A stretch of DNA of 64,000 nucleotides from Thermothielavioides terrestris NRRL 8126 (Eukaryota > Ascomycota > Sordariomycetes > Sordariales > Chaetomiaceae): assembly GCF_000226115.1 (NCBI RefSeq), contig NC_016460.1, forward strand, positions 3,906,001 through 3,970,000, given 5' to 3'. Position numbers and translations under genes: made by a program. Position 1 is the first letter of the stretch; each line of letters opens with the position of its first letter. The notes under the pieces are model-generated. The model made no database searches. It saw only the letters and a list, made by a program, of their open reading frames with translations, and was not told the origin of the DNA. Positions 19,818 to 32,500 of the stretch are shown piece by piece.

Positions 19818-20941
19818 TGATCGGTAGAATTGGCAGTGTGGGGAATGTGGGGAATGTGAAAAGAAGCTGAACTGCGGTGTTGGTGTCGAGGTTGGCTCGA
19901 GACGGTAGAACATGAGAATTCCCTTTCGCGTCTCCGTTTACTTGGGCTCAAAGGTCGGAACCATGGGGGACAACATGGGCACGGTAGCTAAACTCGCCGA
20001 TGTAGCGGCAGAAGGCGTGGTAGCCCAGGTCCATCTACTGTTTATCGCGGAGTTCCTGCTCCCCCTGTCCTGCCCGCTCGCGCCCTCACACCTGCTACCT
20101 GTTGTACAGTTTGCCTGCTTTATCTGGTACACGTTGGTGTTCGCAATGAGACATCTTCTGTATGCGCTTCGGACAGGTACCGTTCGAAGTTCTGTACCGT
20201 ATTGACTGTTCAACCCCGGCTGCTTCCTGTTGTTCGCATGCCTACGCCACTAGCTATAGGTAAATGTAATGTCACGGACATTGTGCCTCTGGCGGACTCG
20301 GTTTGGAGAAGCCCGGGGGATATGGAATTGCGAGTCGAAGCCGGTATAGGAGCCCCGCCTTGCGACACCTGAGAGCTGTCCGGTACTGTCGAGCGAATCG
20401 CTCACCAGAGTCACATCTTTCAACGCACCGGGTAGGGTGAGTCGCTTGATCTTACCCTCGGGTTCTGTAGAATACTTTAGTCAGGTAGGTGGGTGGATAG
20501 ACTGAGGCGTTCCGGCAGTTGGGCAGCGTTCCCCGAGCTACTTATCCCACGTAGCACAACAACCAGAGGGACGGTAGCATTTCGGTTTCGATTGTCGGCG
20601 ATGAATGAAGATAACCAGCCGGTACGAGCCTGCTAGTGGGCTCGCATGCTTAGCCGACCCGATATCTGCTCGGGCCGCTCATCAAAAGCAGACGCAACGG
20701 TTGTGAAAAATTCGGCTACCCCTGTGCGCCCGTCCTACCAGGCTCCTTGGAAGCCTCGACGACCACGCCTTCAGCAAGCCTCCGCGGTAAAAAAGAATCA
20801 AGTCAAAGCTCCCGGATGCCCTATCGACAATGGCACCTGAATGCGTCGCCTTTCCCTTACTTGCCCCTCCCCCCGTTCCTGCACGCTCCAAACTTCCCTC
20901 GCCGCTACCCGGTGCATACCGTCAGGGGATCTATCGGCTGG
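19818..20941. other. Convergent intergenic region, nothing recognised
   Basis: It lies between the 3' ends of the dioxygenase (+) and the SNF2 helicase (-). A 97-codon frame at 19912-20205 has hydrophobic stretches but no start context, homologue or conserved motif that I recognise; it is more likely 3' UTR. No RNA gene was found. Confidence 0.45.
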
Positions 20942-23900
20942 TTACTCCGGATCCTCCTCACCCACATTGTGTGCCGTGGACTCCTCGTCAGAGGAATCCT
21001 CGCTCTCGTTATCGTCTTCGTCATCATCGCTCCCCTCGTCACCCGTGCCGCTCTCGGTTTCGCTCTCAGCCTCGCTGTCATCGGTACTGGTGTTGTCGTC
21101 ATCGCTAAGATCCTGCATGCCCGCCAGCCAATTCGCCTCAAAGTCAAGCTCGCCGTCGCTGATCCCCAGGTCGAAGCCGCCGCCGAGCATATGCGCGGAT
21201 TCCGAGGGCGTGGTGCTCTCCCCTACGGCATTATTGATGATAGACCTCTTGGTGGCCTGCAAGTTCAGGATGTCTTCATCCATGGAGTCTGCTGCAACCA
21301 CCTTTGCCAGGTACACCGGCTTGGCTTGACCTATGCGTACGATCCGAGCAAAGGCCTGGCGCTCGAGGACCTCGTTCCACCAGTGATCGTAGACGATGGC
21401 GCGGTTGGCGGCTGTCAAGTTCAGACCAAGCGCACCGCAGGTGGCGGAAACGAGCTGGAATGCCCACGAGTCAGCGAAAAGTCAGCTCCCTGAATTAGAA
21501 GAGGGAGTCTGGCGGTGGCACTAACCATGATCTTGATTTCAGGCCGCTCAGTGAACGCCCGAATGCACCCCTCTTGCTGGCCCGGTTTCATCTGTCCCCA
21601 GAGGTATACGAACCTAAGACCCTTGTGGAAGAGCATCCTCCCAAGCAAGTTAAGAACTGGGAGCCACTGAGCAAAAACTATGGTCATGGTTAGCTTGGGA
21701 GAACACATAGATACTGCGATTACGGTGTCGTGATACTCACTGATGATCTTGTCATCCGGCGCTTCTTCCTGCCTAGTGTTGGCGGACAGTCGACACGTCT
21801 TGTCAGTCATGCCTCCCCTTCGTCTAGTGGTTCACGGGGACACGGTAGCTCTCTCGGGGACTTGCGCTTACCATCTCTGGACAAGATCTAGGGTAGCCTT
21901 TGTCTTTGCGCCATGCGGAATTGGCTCCCAGGGCTCTTGGTCGCATGCCCGCAAGAAGGCCCCAGCGTGGATGCGGATCTGCTCCTCTGCAACATCCTTC
22001 TTCTTGGGCCGGGTCTTCCGTCTCGATCCCTGGCCCTTCCGCCCTCTCCCTCTCCCTCTGGCTCTGCCTCGTCGTTTCCTGGTGGTCCGTTGGCGATCAA
22101 GCAATGGCTGCAACCCGAATTCGTCTTCGCCAGGTTTGCGAGTTCGTTTGTAGCGCGTGCCTTTGCCGCCTTGGTCAGGACCCCAATAATCTCTCACCAA
22201 TTGCGCGTATTGTGTGGGATGGTGGCGAAAGCACTCGTTGTCCTCTGCATCCCTCGCAGCGTCTGGAACCGTGCCGCAGCTCAGACATGGGCGCTGATTT
22301 TGCTCTCTCTGGGACCTTCTGAGACACGCCCTACAGAAGGCATGGCTGCACTGTCAAGCAACGATGTTAGTCCCGGAGTCGGGATCTCCAGCTAGGTGAT
22401 GTGGAAATCTTACTTGCGCAATGACCGGCTCGACCAGGACATTGCGGCAGAGTCTGCAGAAGCACTGGACCGTCACGCAATCGGAGGGGTACTCTGAGAC
22501 ATAGCCAGGATCAACAAGGGCTGGGTGGGATGTGTAGAACCGAAGGGAGTTGAAGACCCTTATAAGCTCGCCCTTCGAGACATCGGAGGACATGCCAGCG
22601 CTTCTTGAGATTTGGGAGCGCTCCAGAAGAGCATTGTACTTGTCCCGTAATTCCTGGTAGAATTTGCGTTCGGCCGGGCAAAAGTCGACCATGATTGTCT
22701 CCATGTGTGGGGTAGGGACATCAATTATCTCTCTGCCCATTAGCTTGTCACCAAGTCGCCTATCCTCACAGTAACCGGGTTAGCACGATGGTCCACATAT
22801 GATCGGGCAGTGAAGGATGTGTGGGTTGGATCCACGAACCGCCTGAGTGTTATGGCTTGGTATGTCGTTTTCAGTTTCTCCAACTGGCTAGCCTGTGATA
22901 TGTCAGTTCACCAGTCAGAGAAAACCTGAAGCAGCGTGATGCTGACTCACGTCTTCGGTATTGCCCATGTCATTTCGGTAGCTCCCGAACTCGTTGTATA
23001 CCGTTCTCAGGAAATCCAGGTATGGGAAGAACTCTGCATATGCATTGTTAGTATTTTCAAAAGGCGCAATATTCTGTAAAGGTACTCAGAGACCACGGGG
23101 CGTGGAACATCCTGTGGGCAACCGCAGTCCCAACTATGGTGGGAGCTTACCGTCTGTGTCATTCGTCATGAGGGTTCCTGTGAGGACCCAGCTGTGAGTC
23201 TTGACCAAGTATCTGCAGGCTATCGACGCTATGTGGCGCGTTAGTTCACTGTGGTCGTCGCGCTAGCCGCCGTGACGGAATCGACAAGAAACCCGAAGGC
23301 ACTTACTCTGGCTGAACCTATTGTTTATCCTGTGTGCCTCATCGAGCACCAGACGGTACCAGTCCTCCTGGAAGAGACGGCCGGCTGACTCGCGCATCCG
23401 AACTTTCCAGTCGGGATTGTTCTGGGACCTCAGCTCATCAATTATGCTGCGGTCTTCTGGTGACGGTAACTGCTGCAGCAGCTGTTCGTAGTTGACAAGG
23501 CTGCATTGGAGGTCAGTTCACTCCTTGGGTACTCGGCTGACGGCGAATGCGGAACTACAGACTGTAGCAGTAGGAGGAGACAACAATGGCAATCACTTAC
23601 ATGATATTCCGGTCCTCCCATTCTTCATCTGCCCGCCCCGCCGAGTAGACGAACGCCGGCTTCATCTTCGCATTTTTGTTTGAGCAGTGCCTTCCGATTT
23701 CCTTGAGCCATTGTTGAAGCACCCTCTTGGGTACGACAATCAGGGTTTTCTGGGCCCTAGACTTTCTGCTCGGTAGGTTTTGGGACATGCATGCGAGCAC
23801 CTGCACGGTCTTCCCCAACCCCATCTCGTCGGCAAGAATGCCGCCCTTGGGGCCGACTGGGTGCATCTCGCGGCCCACCATCCAGCTCACACCAATCACT

Positions 23901-24487
23901 TGGTGTGGGTACAGATGTGTGGTGAACCCGTCCAGTTCCCACTTGCCGCTCTCGTGTCTGCGTATTCCCTTGCCGAAGGAGCAAACTGCTTGGCAGAACA
24001 GTTCGAGGTCGCGATTAACCTGGGGATCTGCAGGGTCAATACCCCTTTCCAGGAGATCCTTCCGGACATCGCCAAGATCCAGTTCAAGCAAGCTCTTGTT
24101 TGGTTGTGGTGAGACTGTCGGGTTTTTGGCCAGCCGCTGTTTCTTAGCCGAGCCAGAAATATCGTCGTGGCTCGAGCCCTTCCTCTTGCCCGAAACCGTG
24201 GTGTCTTCCCCGCCCGAAGCAGCATACACCCGGCGCCAGTACTGCTTTGCGTTTTTGGCTGGCTTTCTGTGCTTCTTCCCCGGTCCGGCATTGGGAGTGG
24301 CAGTTACTTGCAACTCGAGGCACGGTGGGATGGGCGGCGGCACGGCGCTCGGTGCCGGACTCGGATAAGAAGTTGGTGTAGTTGCATGCGTCCTTGCGCC
24401 TTTACCAGAGCCGGGTTCGCCGTTGAGTGCGGCTGGTGCAGTCTCGCCGCAGGCGGGCATTTCTGCGGGAGATATCATGATGTCCAT
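20942..24487 (-). CDS. SNF2-family ATPase with embedded RING finger (Rad5/Rad16/HLTF type)
   Basis: Nuclear DNA translocase with probable E3 ubiquitin or SUMO ligase activity; relatives act in damage tolerance, nucleotide excision repair or chromatin remodelling. Ten exons: 24487-23601, 23500-23307, 23228-23151, 23033-22951, 22892-22840, 22759-22414, 22350-21872, 21772-21741, 21677-21526, 21454-20942; all joins keep frame, 938 residues. Walker A is DEMGLGKT (220-227), motif II is DEAH (349-352) and motif III is VLTGTL. A C3HC4 RING sits between the two helicase lobes: Cys533, Cys536, Cys548, His550, Cys553, Cys556, Cys569, Cys572. A basic RGRGRGRKG stretch follows. Motif VI reads QAFARIVRIGQ. 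The C-terminal 50 residues are Asp/Glu/Ser-rich. The fifth intron uses a GTTCGT donor. The N-terminal 130 residues are disordered with basic nuclear-signal-like clusters. Which subfamily it belongs to is not decided. Confidence 0.93.
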
Positions 24488-25890
24488 GGGGGCGATGAGT
24501 ACCTAGGTATTGAAAGAATGGGAAGAGCAGCCCGCAGCCGAATGAGCCTTGTGTCTGTGCCTCGCAGGGAAGGTCAGTCCTGACAGGGCTCAGATACATA
24601 AACCGGGCGGAGAGTGAGCTGACAAGGGACGGAGGTAGCTTCGAAAGCAGTCACTTGGGAGAAGAGGAAGTGAAAGGGAAAGCTGAGCCGTGGGAAGAAG
24701 GACAGAAACCAGAACGGACCTGTTGCAGCAGTGAGGGAAAGCCACCCTAGCCTGAATGGCAATGGCTTGCAACTTCTGGGCTCTGAAGCATGGGGAATAC
24801 TTCAATGGCAGCTTCACAGGTATCGGAATGAAACGCAGTGGGCAGAAACCACCTACCTTTGGTAGGAAGGTTGTGCAAACGCGCTCGGCAGTGGTTTGGC
24901 GTTCAAGAGGGTTCAAGTTGCAAGAAGAAACCGGGGAATTCCTGTTGTAGGAGGGCAAGACATGAAGCGCGAGATTTAATGATCCCCAAAATGGGCCACT
25001 TTGAACCTCACTTGCTCCAAGCGCCAAGGAGAGTTGGTGGCACTGGAAAAAGAAGCGCAATCCATCAGTTTGCGTATTGTTTTGACGCAATGGTGAGATT
25101 CCTGCGTGTGACAATGCGTGTGGCCGAGGTTGGTCGGTGGGTAAGAAGGGTTGGAGGATTGAGAAGAGGTGGGGAGGGAGAAGGGTTGGGTTTTGTTGTT
25201 GTTAAGGGGGAAGAGAGGGGGGGGGGAGAGAGAAGGGGACGAGAAGGGCCAGGAATGGGTTTACCCAGCGGAAGATTCCTCTACTTGACCTCCTCGCTGG
25301 AGGGAAGGGAAGAGACTGACTGGGGCGGAAAGAATAAAGAAATGCGAATATCGCAATGTCGGAGTTTCGGCGGCGAAGTGCAGTCACAGTTATGGGGTTT
25401 TTGGGTGTGTCGGCACCCTAGAAGGTTGGAAAGCAGGACCAAGCTAAGAATGGAGTGTTCAGGCATACATTATTCGGTGTTGGCACTTGCTTCCCAAGGG
25501 AGCTTGTGGCTACTGGGAATACTGGCAAGTCTAGTCTTAGACATCAATAGATGGTAAACCTGGATCGCGCCGTCCCCTTAAGCCGTGTCCTTACTGCGGC
25601 ATCCAAGAAACCATCAATGGCAGCTTATCTGACAGGCAATTCCATATAATCTGATACGCCTCGACCAACTCAGCTTTCTCTTTTGTCTCTTTTCTTCGTT
25701 TTTCCCTTTCTTTTTTCCCCGTCTCTTCTCTTCGCCTCAGGAGATCCAACTGCCGTCTCATTCTCACATCAGAAGAACATATTTTATTTCATACCCGCAG
25801 GGCACCGTGTAAGTTGAGTTGCCCGTCCTGTCAGGTACCTCCCGCTGATTGGTCACAGCCTACAGGGGGTTATCCTGAAACGCAATGCCT
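24488..25890. other. Promoter-like intergenic region left of the nested transposon
   Basis: It holds the SNF2 helicase promoter on its left. The stretch 25670-25740 is strongly C/T-rich on the plus strand (TTTTCTTCGTTTTTCCC and similar), as in fungal core promoters. It points right, where the transposon now begins; the next plus-strand gene is CorA, beyond the insertion. A 239-codon plus frame at 24838-25557 overlaps a 174-codon minus frame; both are Gly/Arg- or Ser/Pro-biased and lack motifs, so neither is called. Confidence 0.5.
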
Positions 25891-26056
25891 TTGTCGTTTG
25901 CAAGCACCAGGTTAAAGTGGGTCCAAGTGCCTGCAACACACCCCAATTTGAACAACAGTAGCCAACAGTGGGCAACCATCGCCATCGATCTTGAAGCTGT
26001 AGATACTGCAAAAAACGGCCCAAATAGCTATTTTCTGGTGTTTTTACGTACTTGTT
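25891..26056 (+). repeat. Left terminal inverted repeat, 166 bp
   Basis: It begins TTGTCGTTTGCAAGCACC. Its outer 136 or so bases match the right copy without a mismatch; four transitions lie in the inner 30. Unlike the interior it retains ordinary CpA/TpG content. Confidence 0.95.
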
Positions 26057-26114
26057 GATATCTGCAGCTTAGTCAGTATAACCATCGAGCCCCTGAACCC
26101 AGCCATCGAAGCCC

Positions 26115-26370
26115 ACCTTCGAACCGCCTAGGAACCCGCCCTCGAACTGCCCGAGTGCCTGCCCTCGAACTGCCCAGGAGCCCGCCTACGAACCGCCCTA
26201 GAGCCCGCCCTTGAACTGCCTAGGAGCCCGCCTACGAACCGCCCCGGAGCCCGCCTACGAACCGCCCCGGAGCCCACCTACGAACCGCCCTGGAGCCCGT
26301 CTACGAACTGCCCTAGAGCTCGCCTACGAACCGCCTAAATGCCTACCTTCGAACCGCCCCAGTGACCGCC
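26115..26370. repeat. GC-rich 23-bp tandem repeat
   Basis: About ten degenerate units of 23 bp with core CGCCTACGAACCGCC followed by CCGGAGCC. It lies just inside the left TIR. It gives an open frame with cycling ARLRT / AYEPP / SPPTNR peptides that is not a gene. It is less mutated than the rest of the element. Confidence 0.88.
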
Positions 26371-27118
26371 TCGCTATGTACACAACGCACCCTGGTTCCT
26401 TGCTTAGAGACAGGGCGCCTAGGCACTATAGTTCGATATATCAATGACCACTAGAGGCGCCTAATCACCATTATAATATACGCTAGGGAAACGCTATAGG
26501 TTATTGTACGTAAGGCGGATATTAGCCTAATATAGGTATATCGGTATAGACGTATATTCGACCTTACCGATGATCCTTTTCCAAAGCCTAAGACGCTATA
26601 GAACTCCTATATACTATAGCTATAGGCTATAGAGGTTCGTTCTATACTAATACGTTGTTGGCGATCTTCCTAGTGGTTAGCTAATATATATACTATATCT
26701 ACTAAAAGCTTCTTAACTACTTTGCAAGTAAGTCCAACCTCTACTTTGACGAAATATAGGCCTTCCTTCTTAAAGAATACTATATATTTATATCTCTATC
26801 GACGATATTATATTATCTTTATATAGCCGATTAGAAGAAGAAAGTTGCTTTACAAAGAGGTATATAATAGAACTATATCCTTTAGCTCGATTATATTAGA
26901 AAAGTCGCGATATTTACTACTAAGATATTCGTATTCTACAACGAATTAGGCCTAGATCGAAGAGATAGTATTCATTATATTGGCTAGGCGCTACCAAGTA
27001 TTACTCCTATCGTCAACAACGTCGTTAAAAGAGGTAAACGCTACTATATCCTCTCTATAATTACAGTTGATAGCGTTCTTAATCTATTGGTCTAGTAGGG
27101 TTATAGCAATTAGGAAAG

Positions 27119-27367
27119 TGTAACGTGCTGGCCTTATAGCGTCTGCAGATAAGCGTACAATATTCTATTCAACTACCTTAAGGAAAGGAAAAGGAGAAGT
27201 ATAGGCTATGGTCCTCGTACACAGAGTTTTCAGGGGCTCGCGGAGTAGGTTTAGGCCAACGTTATTCTAGGTGCGAGGCAGGCCCGCTATAGGTCCGCCC
27301 TAGGGCCGCCGCGGATCCTAGGCATAGCCCCTATATACCTAGCCCGGGTATAGCCTAGTCCGTAATA
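27119..27367 (-). repeat. LTR (3' LTR in element orientation)
   Basis: It starts TGTAACGTGC and ends CCGTAATA. It aligns with the other LTR along 249 bp; the differences I compared were mainly transitions. Confidence 0.93.
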
Positions 27368-27899
27368 TACCCCCCCCGCTCCGCTAGGCGGTCGAGATAA
27401 GGTATATACGACGCTATATTGAGTATCGGCGTAGTCGGGTTCAAGGTAGTTGCCCACTAAGGTCTTGCTATTTATAGCCGTCCTACTGCCTAGGCTCGAG
27501 TTATTTGTTTACATTGCTCTAGCAAGCTGCTAATTGGCCCCCTCCTCTCCTTATATATTTATATAGAGTAACTATGCTATATTGGGTATACCTACTAATT
27601 ATATACGATTCGACCTTGCTCGTCGCTATTAAAAGCCCCTCTTTTTGTATAACCCGACTTCCTTGCGTTTCCCTCCTGTATTCAACGTATATATCCCCCT
27701 CCCCTCTTGTGATCTAGTTTCTTCCCTCTTTATACGCCGACAACGTCCTCCTATCTCGCCTTATATATATTCCCCTCCTCCTATATTCTCTCCACGTATC
27801 TGTCCATATCCTTGAGTATACTACTCATTTCCACCTTGGCTCTAGCCAGAGTCTTTTCGTCCCCCGCCCTAACAACGATATAGTTCCTAAAACTCGCCT

Positions 27900-29480
27900 A
27901 TCGCGTTCGTATATAAGATTATTAAAATATTAGTCGCCGCTACCGCTCTTAGAGGTAGGGGCGCGAGCCACTATCCTAGTAGCAATAATAACGAAGACCG
28001 TAATGTAAGTACCTCTAGGATAATCCTATCGTAGACCCAAGTCGCTTACTAACTATAGTATTATAGAATCGAAATAATCGCTAAAAGAATAATAAGCTAT
28101 TGATTAGTGAGTTCGTTATCAAGGGAGACTCTAACAACGAGGAAAACGAACTACTCCCTAACAAAGGAGAGTTCTATATACAATATATCGCTCGCCTCTT
28201 TAGTAGTACTAAGGTCGAATATACCCCTAGCTACAACAAATCCTATAAGGAATATTGTAGAGCCTATACAATATATGAATAGGACTCTATATTATAGGCA
28301 ATAAACCCCTACCTTCGGTCTAGTCTAAAGAAAATTCTTAAGGTGTACAATATAGGCTAGGCCATCGAGACCTTCGCCTAGAAGAAGACGAGCTTATAGC
28401 CTACCCGCTATATAGTCCTTAAATGTAAATTCCAAAAGCTAGCTCAGTCTTTCTAGACTACTTTTAACAACGTATAGGCGTACTATATCTCTACTCAACT
28501 AGCACTGCTTCCCCTATCCGCTACCGAGTAGACCCCGACTCGCATTGTCCCTTGGACCCTAGTTGCCTCCCCTACTACGCTAAGCCGCTATAGGGCCCTA
28601 GTGCCCTATAATCTACCTACTTCCTCCCTAGACGCCTCTACTTAGCTAACCGTCTACTTAACTTATCGCCTAATAAGTAATAAAGAAGCCTACTAACGCG
28701 AAATATACTACCTAGTCAACGCTATTACGACCGTCGTTAATACCAACAACTATCTTGTCGACTATATTTTAAGTTCGCTATAGTCTGGCCCCTCTCTGTA
28801 GAGCGGTTACGGTTCAACTCCTACTAGGTACAACATTGCCCTAGTCCCCTTTGCCCTATGTCCCTAGCGCTATTCGTCTTCGTCTACTAAGGACCTTGTA
28901 TATATCTACTATAAATATACTAATCCTCCTCCCTAAACCCTTAGTAAGTCCAATAGGCAGCTAATTATAGAGGTGCTCTCGTCGCTAGATAAGGGTACTA
29001 TATACTCGCCTACCAACGACCTAGTACTATCTAGAGACGAAGAGGCTATAGAGTAGAGCTAGAGACGGCCTTATCTCCTATCGTAGCCCTATCCCCGTTT
29101 TATCTTACGCCTTGACCTTCTATCGAACCAACCTACCAACTAGAGTAGTTGCAACAATTTTAATATCTACCCCTGTCCTACCTCAGAGATCCCAAAGTAG
29201 GTTATACATTGGCCGCCGACCCCGCCTCCTATTAGCTTATACCTAGGTATCCTATAGTACTATAGGGTTGACGCTAGGGTAAAGCTAAAGGACTATCTAC
29301 ATTTAAAGAAGTAGACTTAGTTGATATATTAGGATCTTCCTATATTTGTATTTCTTTTATCGTCTTTTTATAATAAGGCTATAGCCGAATATATCGAGGT
29401 AACTATATGCCTAGTAGTACTATCGAGCTATATTCGTTTTATCGTTGTCGTTTCTTATAGAGTAGTCTATATACGAACAT
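27900..29480 (+). pseudogene. Unidentified antisense reading frame in the Gypsy element
   Basis: Between the chromodomain and the 3' LTR are about 2.1 kb not needed by a standard chromovirus. On the opposite strand a single frame runs at least 28100-29470. Its stops are nearly all TAG (two TAA), as RIP of Gln and Trp codons would give. The clearest intact piece is at 28100-28282 (ISEFVIKGDSNNEENE and onward, 60 codons). I recognise no family. The middle is Pro/Ser/Thr-rich. It could be a captured host gene or an element-encoded accessory protein; a chance frame in TpA-rich DNA is possible. Confidence 0.4.
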
Positions 29481-29529
29481 TGCATTTTCCCTTCCTCCTC
29501 TGGTTCAACGCTAGCCTATCATTATATTG

Positions 29530-32500
29530 TACGTCTCCCTATTCCTATTTAAACTCGTCGAATATAACAGTATCCAAGAAGTTCTCTAGAGGCTTCTACA
29601 TTGGTTTATCGTAACCTACCCACTTAACGTATATATCGCGGTTGTTTCCCCTCCCCCTAGCGTTCTAAGCTTTAAAGATCGCCTCTACCCTATACTCCTA
29701 TTAAAGAACACCCTCCTCCGACGTAACCTATATAGGGTCTAGCCACTTATCTGTAACTTTCTATAAAGGGAACGGATCGAAGGCTACTTACTCGACTAGA
29801 TCGATATAGAAGGTTAGGTATAGACCACTTGGTATATCAAGCATCATCGTCAAAGGGGTAGGTACTATAACTACCTTATACTTAGCATTTAGCTAGTCGA
29901 GTTTCTTACTAGGGCGGTTCATCTTTATATTACATAGAGAGAGCTATACCTTGTCCCCTACCTTAAACCTCTTAGCTAAGTAATAGGAGCGGTTCGCATT
30001 CGCCTACTACCGCTACTATATATATATGATAGCTACTTAGGTCCACTCTATTCCCTTCTTTAGATAGTGGAGGAACCTAATAGCGTAGCCCTCCAAGGTC
30101 GCTATAAGCGCCATTAAGATTGTAATAAGTTGTATAGGGCTTATATCGAACCTATAGAGGAGGTAGTTCGGGCTTACCCTAGTTATAGACAAGTCCCTAT
30201 TATTGAACGTAAACTAGTAGGCTAAAAGGTGTTCAAGCTAGTCGTACTATATAAAGGAGACGAAGATTTAGAGGATAGCTTATATCTCTTAGTTGACTTA
30301 CTCTATTCCCCTATCTGTCTAGGGATAATGAGAAGTCGATAGGAGCTACTCTACCCCTACTACCTTGTATAGCGTAGTCTAGAACCTACTTAACTAGTCT
30401 AATCTATAGTCGGTTATAATTTAAGTTGGAAACCTATAGAAGCGCTACTATACGTTATAGAACTAGAGAGTATACTCTTCTATTCCTATCAAATATATCG
30501 CTTTAAGCTATATATACTTAGAGAGGCGGTCGATAATCACTATAAGGTAGCTAGGCGCCCCTTCGTCTCTCGTAGGAAGGTCGGTTATAAAGTCAATAGA
30601 GATCTACTTCTAGAAACAATTAGGGATAGGCAGGGGTTGTAAAAGCCCTTGACGCAACTACTAAGAGATCTTGCTCCAACGACACTAGTTATAGTTCCTA
30701 ATGAACCGCTTTACGTTAGACGATATAAGGTCCTAGTAGTAATCTCTCTAAAGTATTTTGAATAGCCTATTGCGCTCTAGGTATCCCAATATAGCTAAGT
30801 TATAGATCTGCTAGATGATTATAGTAGTTAGAGGCTCCTATATAGGGAGTTAAAGACGGCTATAGAACTAGAGTACGCCTTATACGTTAAAGGAGTAGTC
30901 TACGATCTAGGTTTATACTATGTTCGTCTCCTTTAGAAACTTCTAAGCTCTATTGTAAACGGCCTAGAGCCGATGAATGTAGTACTCGTCTTCGACAATA
31001 CCCTTGTCCTATAGGGCTACGAGCTACTTGTCTTCGAAAAGCGTCTCTCCTATAGGCAACCTAGCCTCCTCCTATACATTAGTCTAGTATACCTTAATCA
31101 GAGGGAATAGCTAGGCAATACGTTAGCTATCTTTAGGTTCGTCTTATTTACACTAAGAGAGCGTATCAGGGCGTAAAGCCTAGGATCCTAGCTAGTACTT
31201 TAGCTCAAAGTTGAATAGGGAGAGCGTCTCTACCTATTGGGCCTATCGTTCATTGATCGGACGTAGCTAGGTAAAGTACTTAAGGTTCTTATAGTCAGTC
31301 AAAATAGTAAAGGGGGCCGCTATACTCCGAAGCTCTATCGACCAAGCCTTAAGACATAAGATAATAGCCAATAGCTCTTTATTATAGATAGTGTAGTTAC
31401 ACTTAGTAAAGCTTAGTTTTATAAAGTAGTAGACTATAAAGTAAAGAACCTTGTCCTCTCCCCACTAAAATAAGTATCTACCAAGTGTTATACTAAAATA
31501 GTCCGCTTCTACAATCGTCTCTCTCTTAAAATCCTATTGGGCAAGGATCAGCTCCGATATAAACGTGGCCTTAAGCGTATTAAAGGCGTCCTACTCCTCT
31601 TTGCCCTAGCGGAAGGGGATATTCTTATAGGTAAAGTATATTAATAGGGCCGCCTTCTTAGAGAAGTTAGGGATAAAGTCGCAATAGAAATTAGCGAATC
31701 CTAGGAAGCTCTATACTCTTCGGACCTTATAGGGTACCTCCTACTTATAGATAGCCTTGATCTTCTCGAGATTGGGGCAAACATAGACCCTAGCCTCTAC
31801 GATATACCCTAGGTACTTGACTTCCTTTACTACGAATATATATTTCTTAAGGTCTAGGTTGAGGCCTATGTCCCTCAGTCTTCGGAGGACCTTGTATACC
31901 TTCTTTATATAGTCCTTTCGGCTCCTGCTTAAGTATACTAAAACGTCGTTAAGGTATACTATTATATAGTCTCCTAGCGTTAGACTAAGGGCGTTATTAA
32001 TATATCTCTAGAATATCGTAGGAGCATCTACGAGCCTAAAGGGGTAGACTAGCTACTCGAATAGTCTAAACCTTGTATAAAACGCTATAAGGTATTCGTC
32101 CCCCTTAGCTATCTAGATACAATAGAATATAGCCCTAACGTCTAGCTTTGTAAGCTATTTAGCCCTAACTAAGGACCAAAGAGTCTCCTTAATCAAGGGG
32201 AGCAGATACTAATCTTACTTAGTGATCTTATTCAGAGCTCAGTAGTCTATATAGAACCTCTATCCTCCTCCTAGCTTCTTTACGAGGAGGACTAAGGCGG
32301 CTACCGATAAGGAGCTTACCTAGATCTATCCCTTATCCAACAGGTCTACGACCTACTTCCGAATCTCTAGGAGATAGTCCCTTAGTATATTATATAAGGG
32401 TCCCTATAAGAGCTTAAGAGGTTTTTCGTCTAGGCCTATCTTAAGACGGATATAATAGTCGGCCTCCCCCTAATAGAGGGGGAGGTCGTTCGCCTTCTCC

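Noticed and set aside
19912..20205. 97-codon frame with hydrophobic stretches
   Set aside because: It lies directly after the dioxygenase stop, has no recognised family, and is better explained as 3' UTR.
21811..21845. tRNA-Glu/Asp-like D-arm (TTCGTCTAGTGGTTCA)
   Set aside because: It lies in an intron of the SNF2 gene; no anticodon arm, T-arm (GGTTCGA-type) or matching acceptor stem follows.
24838..25557. 239-codon plus-strand frame
   Set aside because: Arg/Gly-biased, overlaps a 174-codon minus frame, starts in the SNF2 promoter and has no recognisable domain or splice structure.
26211..26447. 78-codon Pro/Arg-rich frame
   Set aside because: Explained by the 23-bp tandem repeat inside the transposon.
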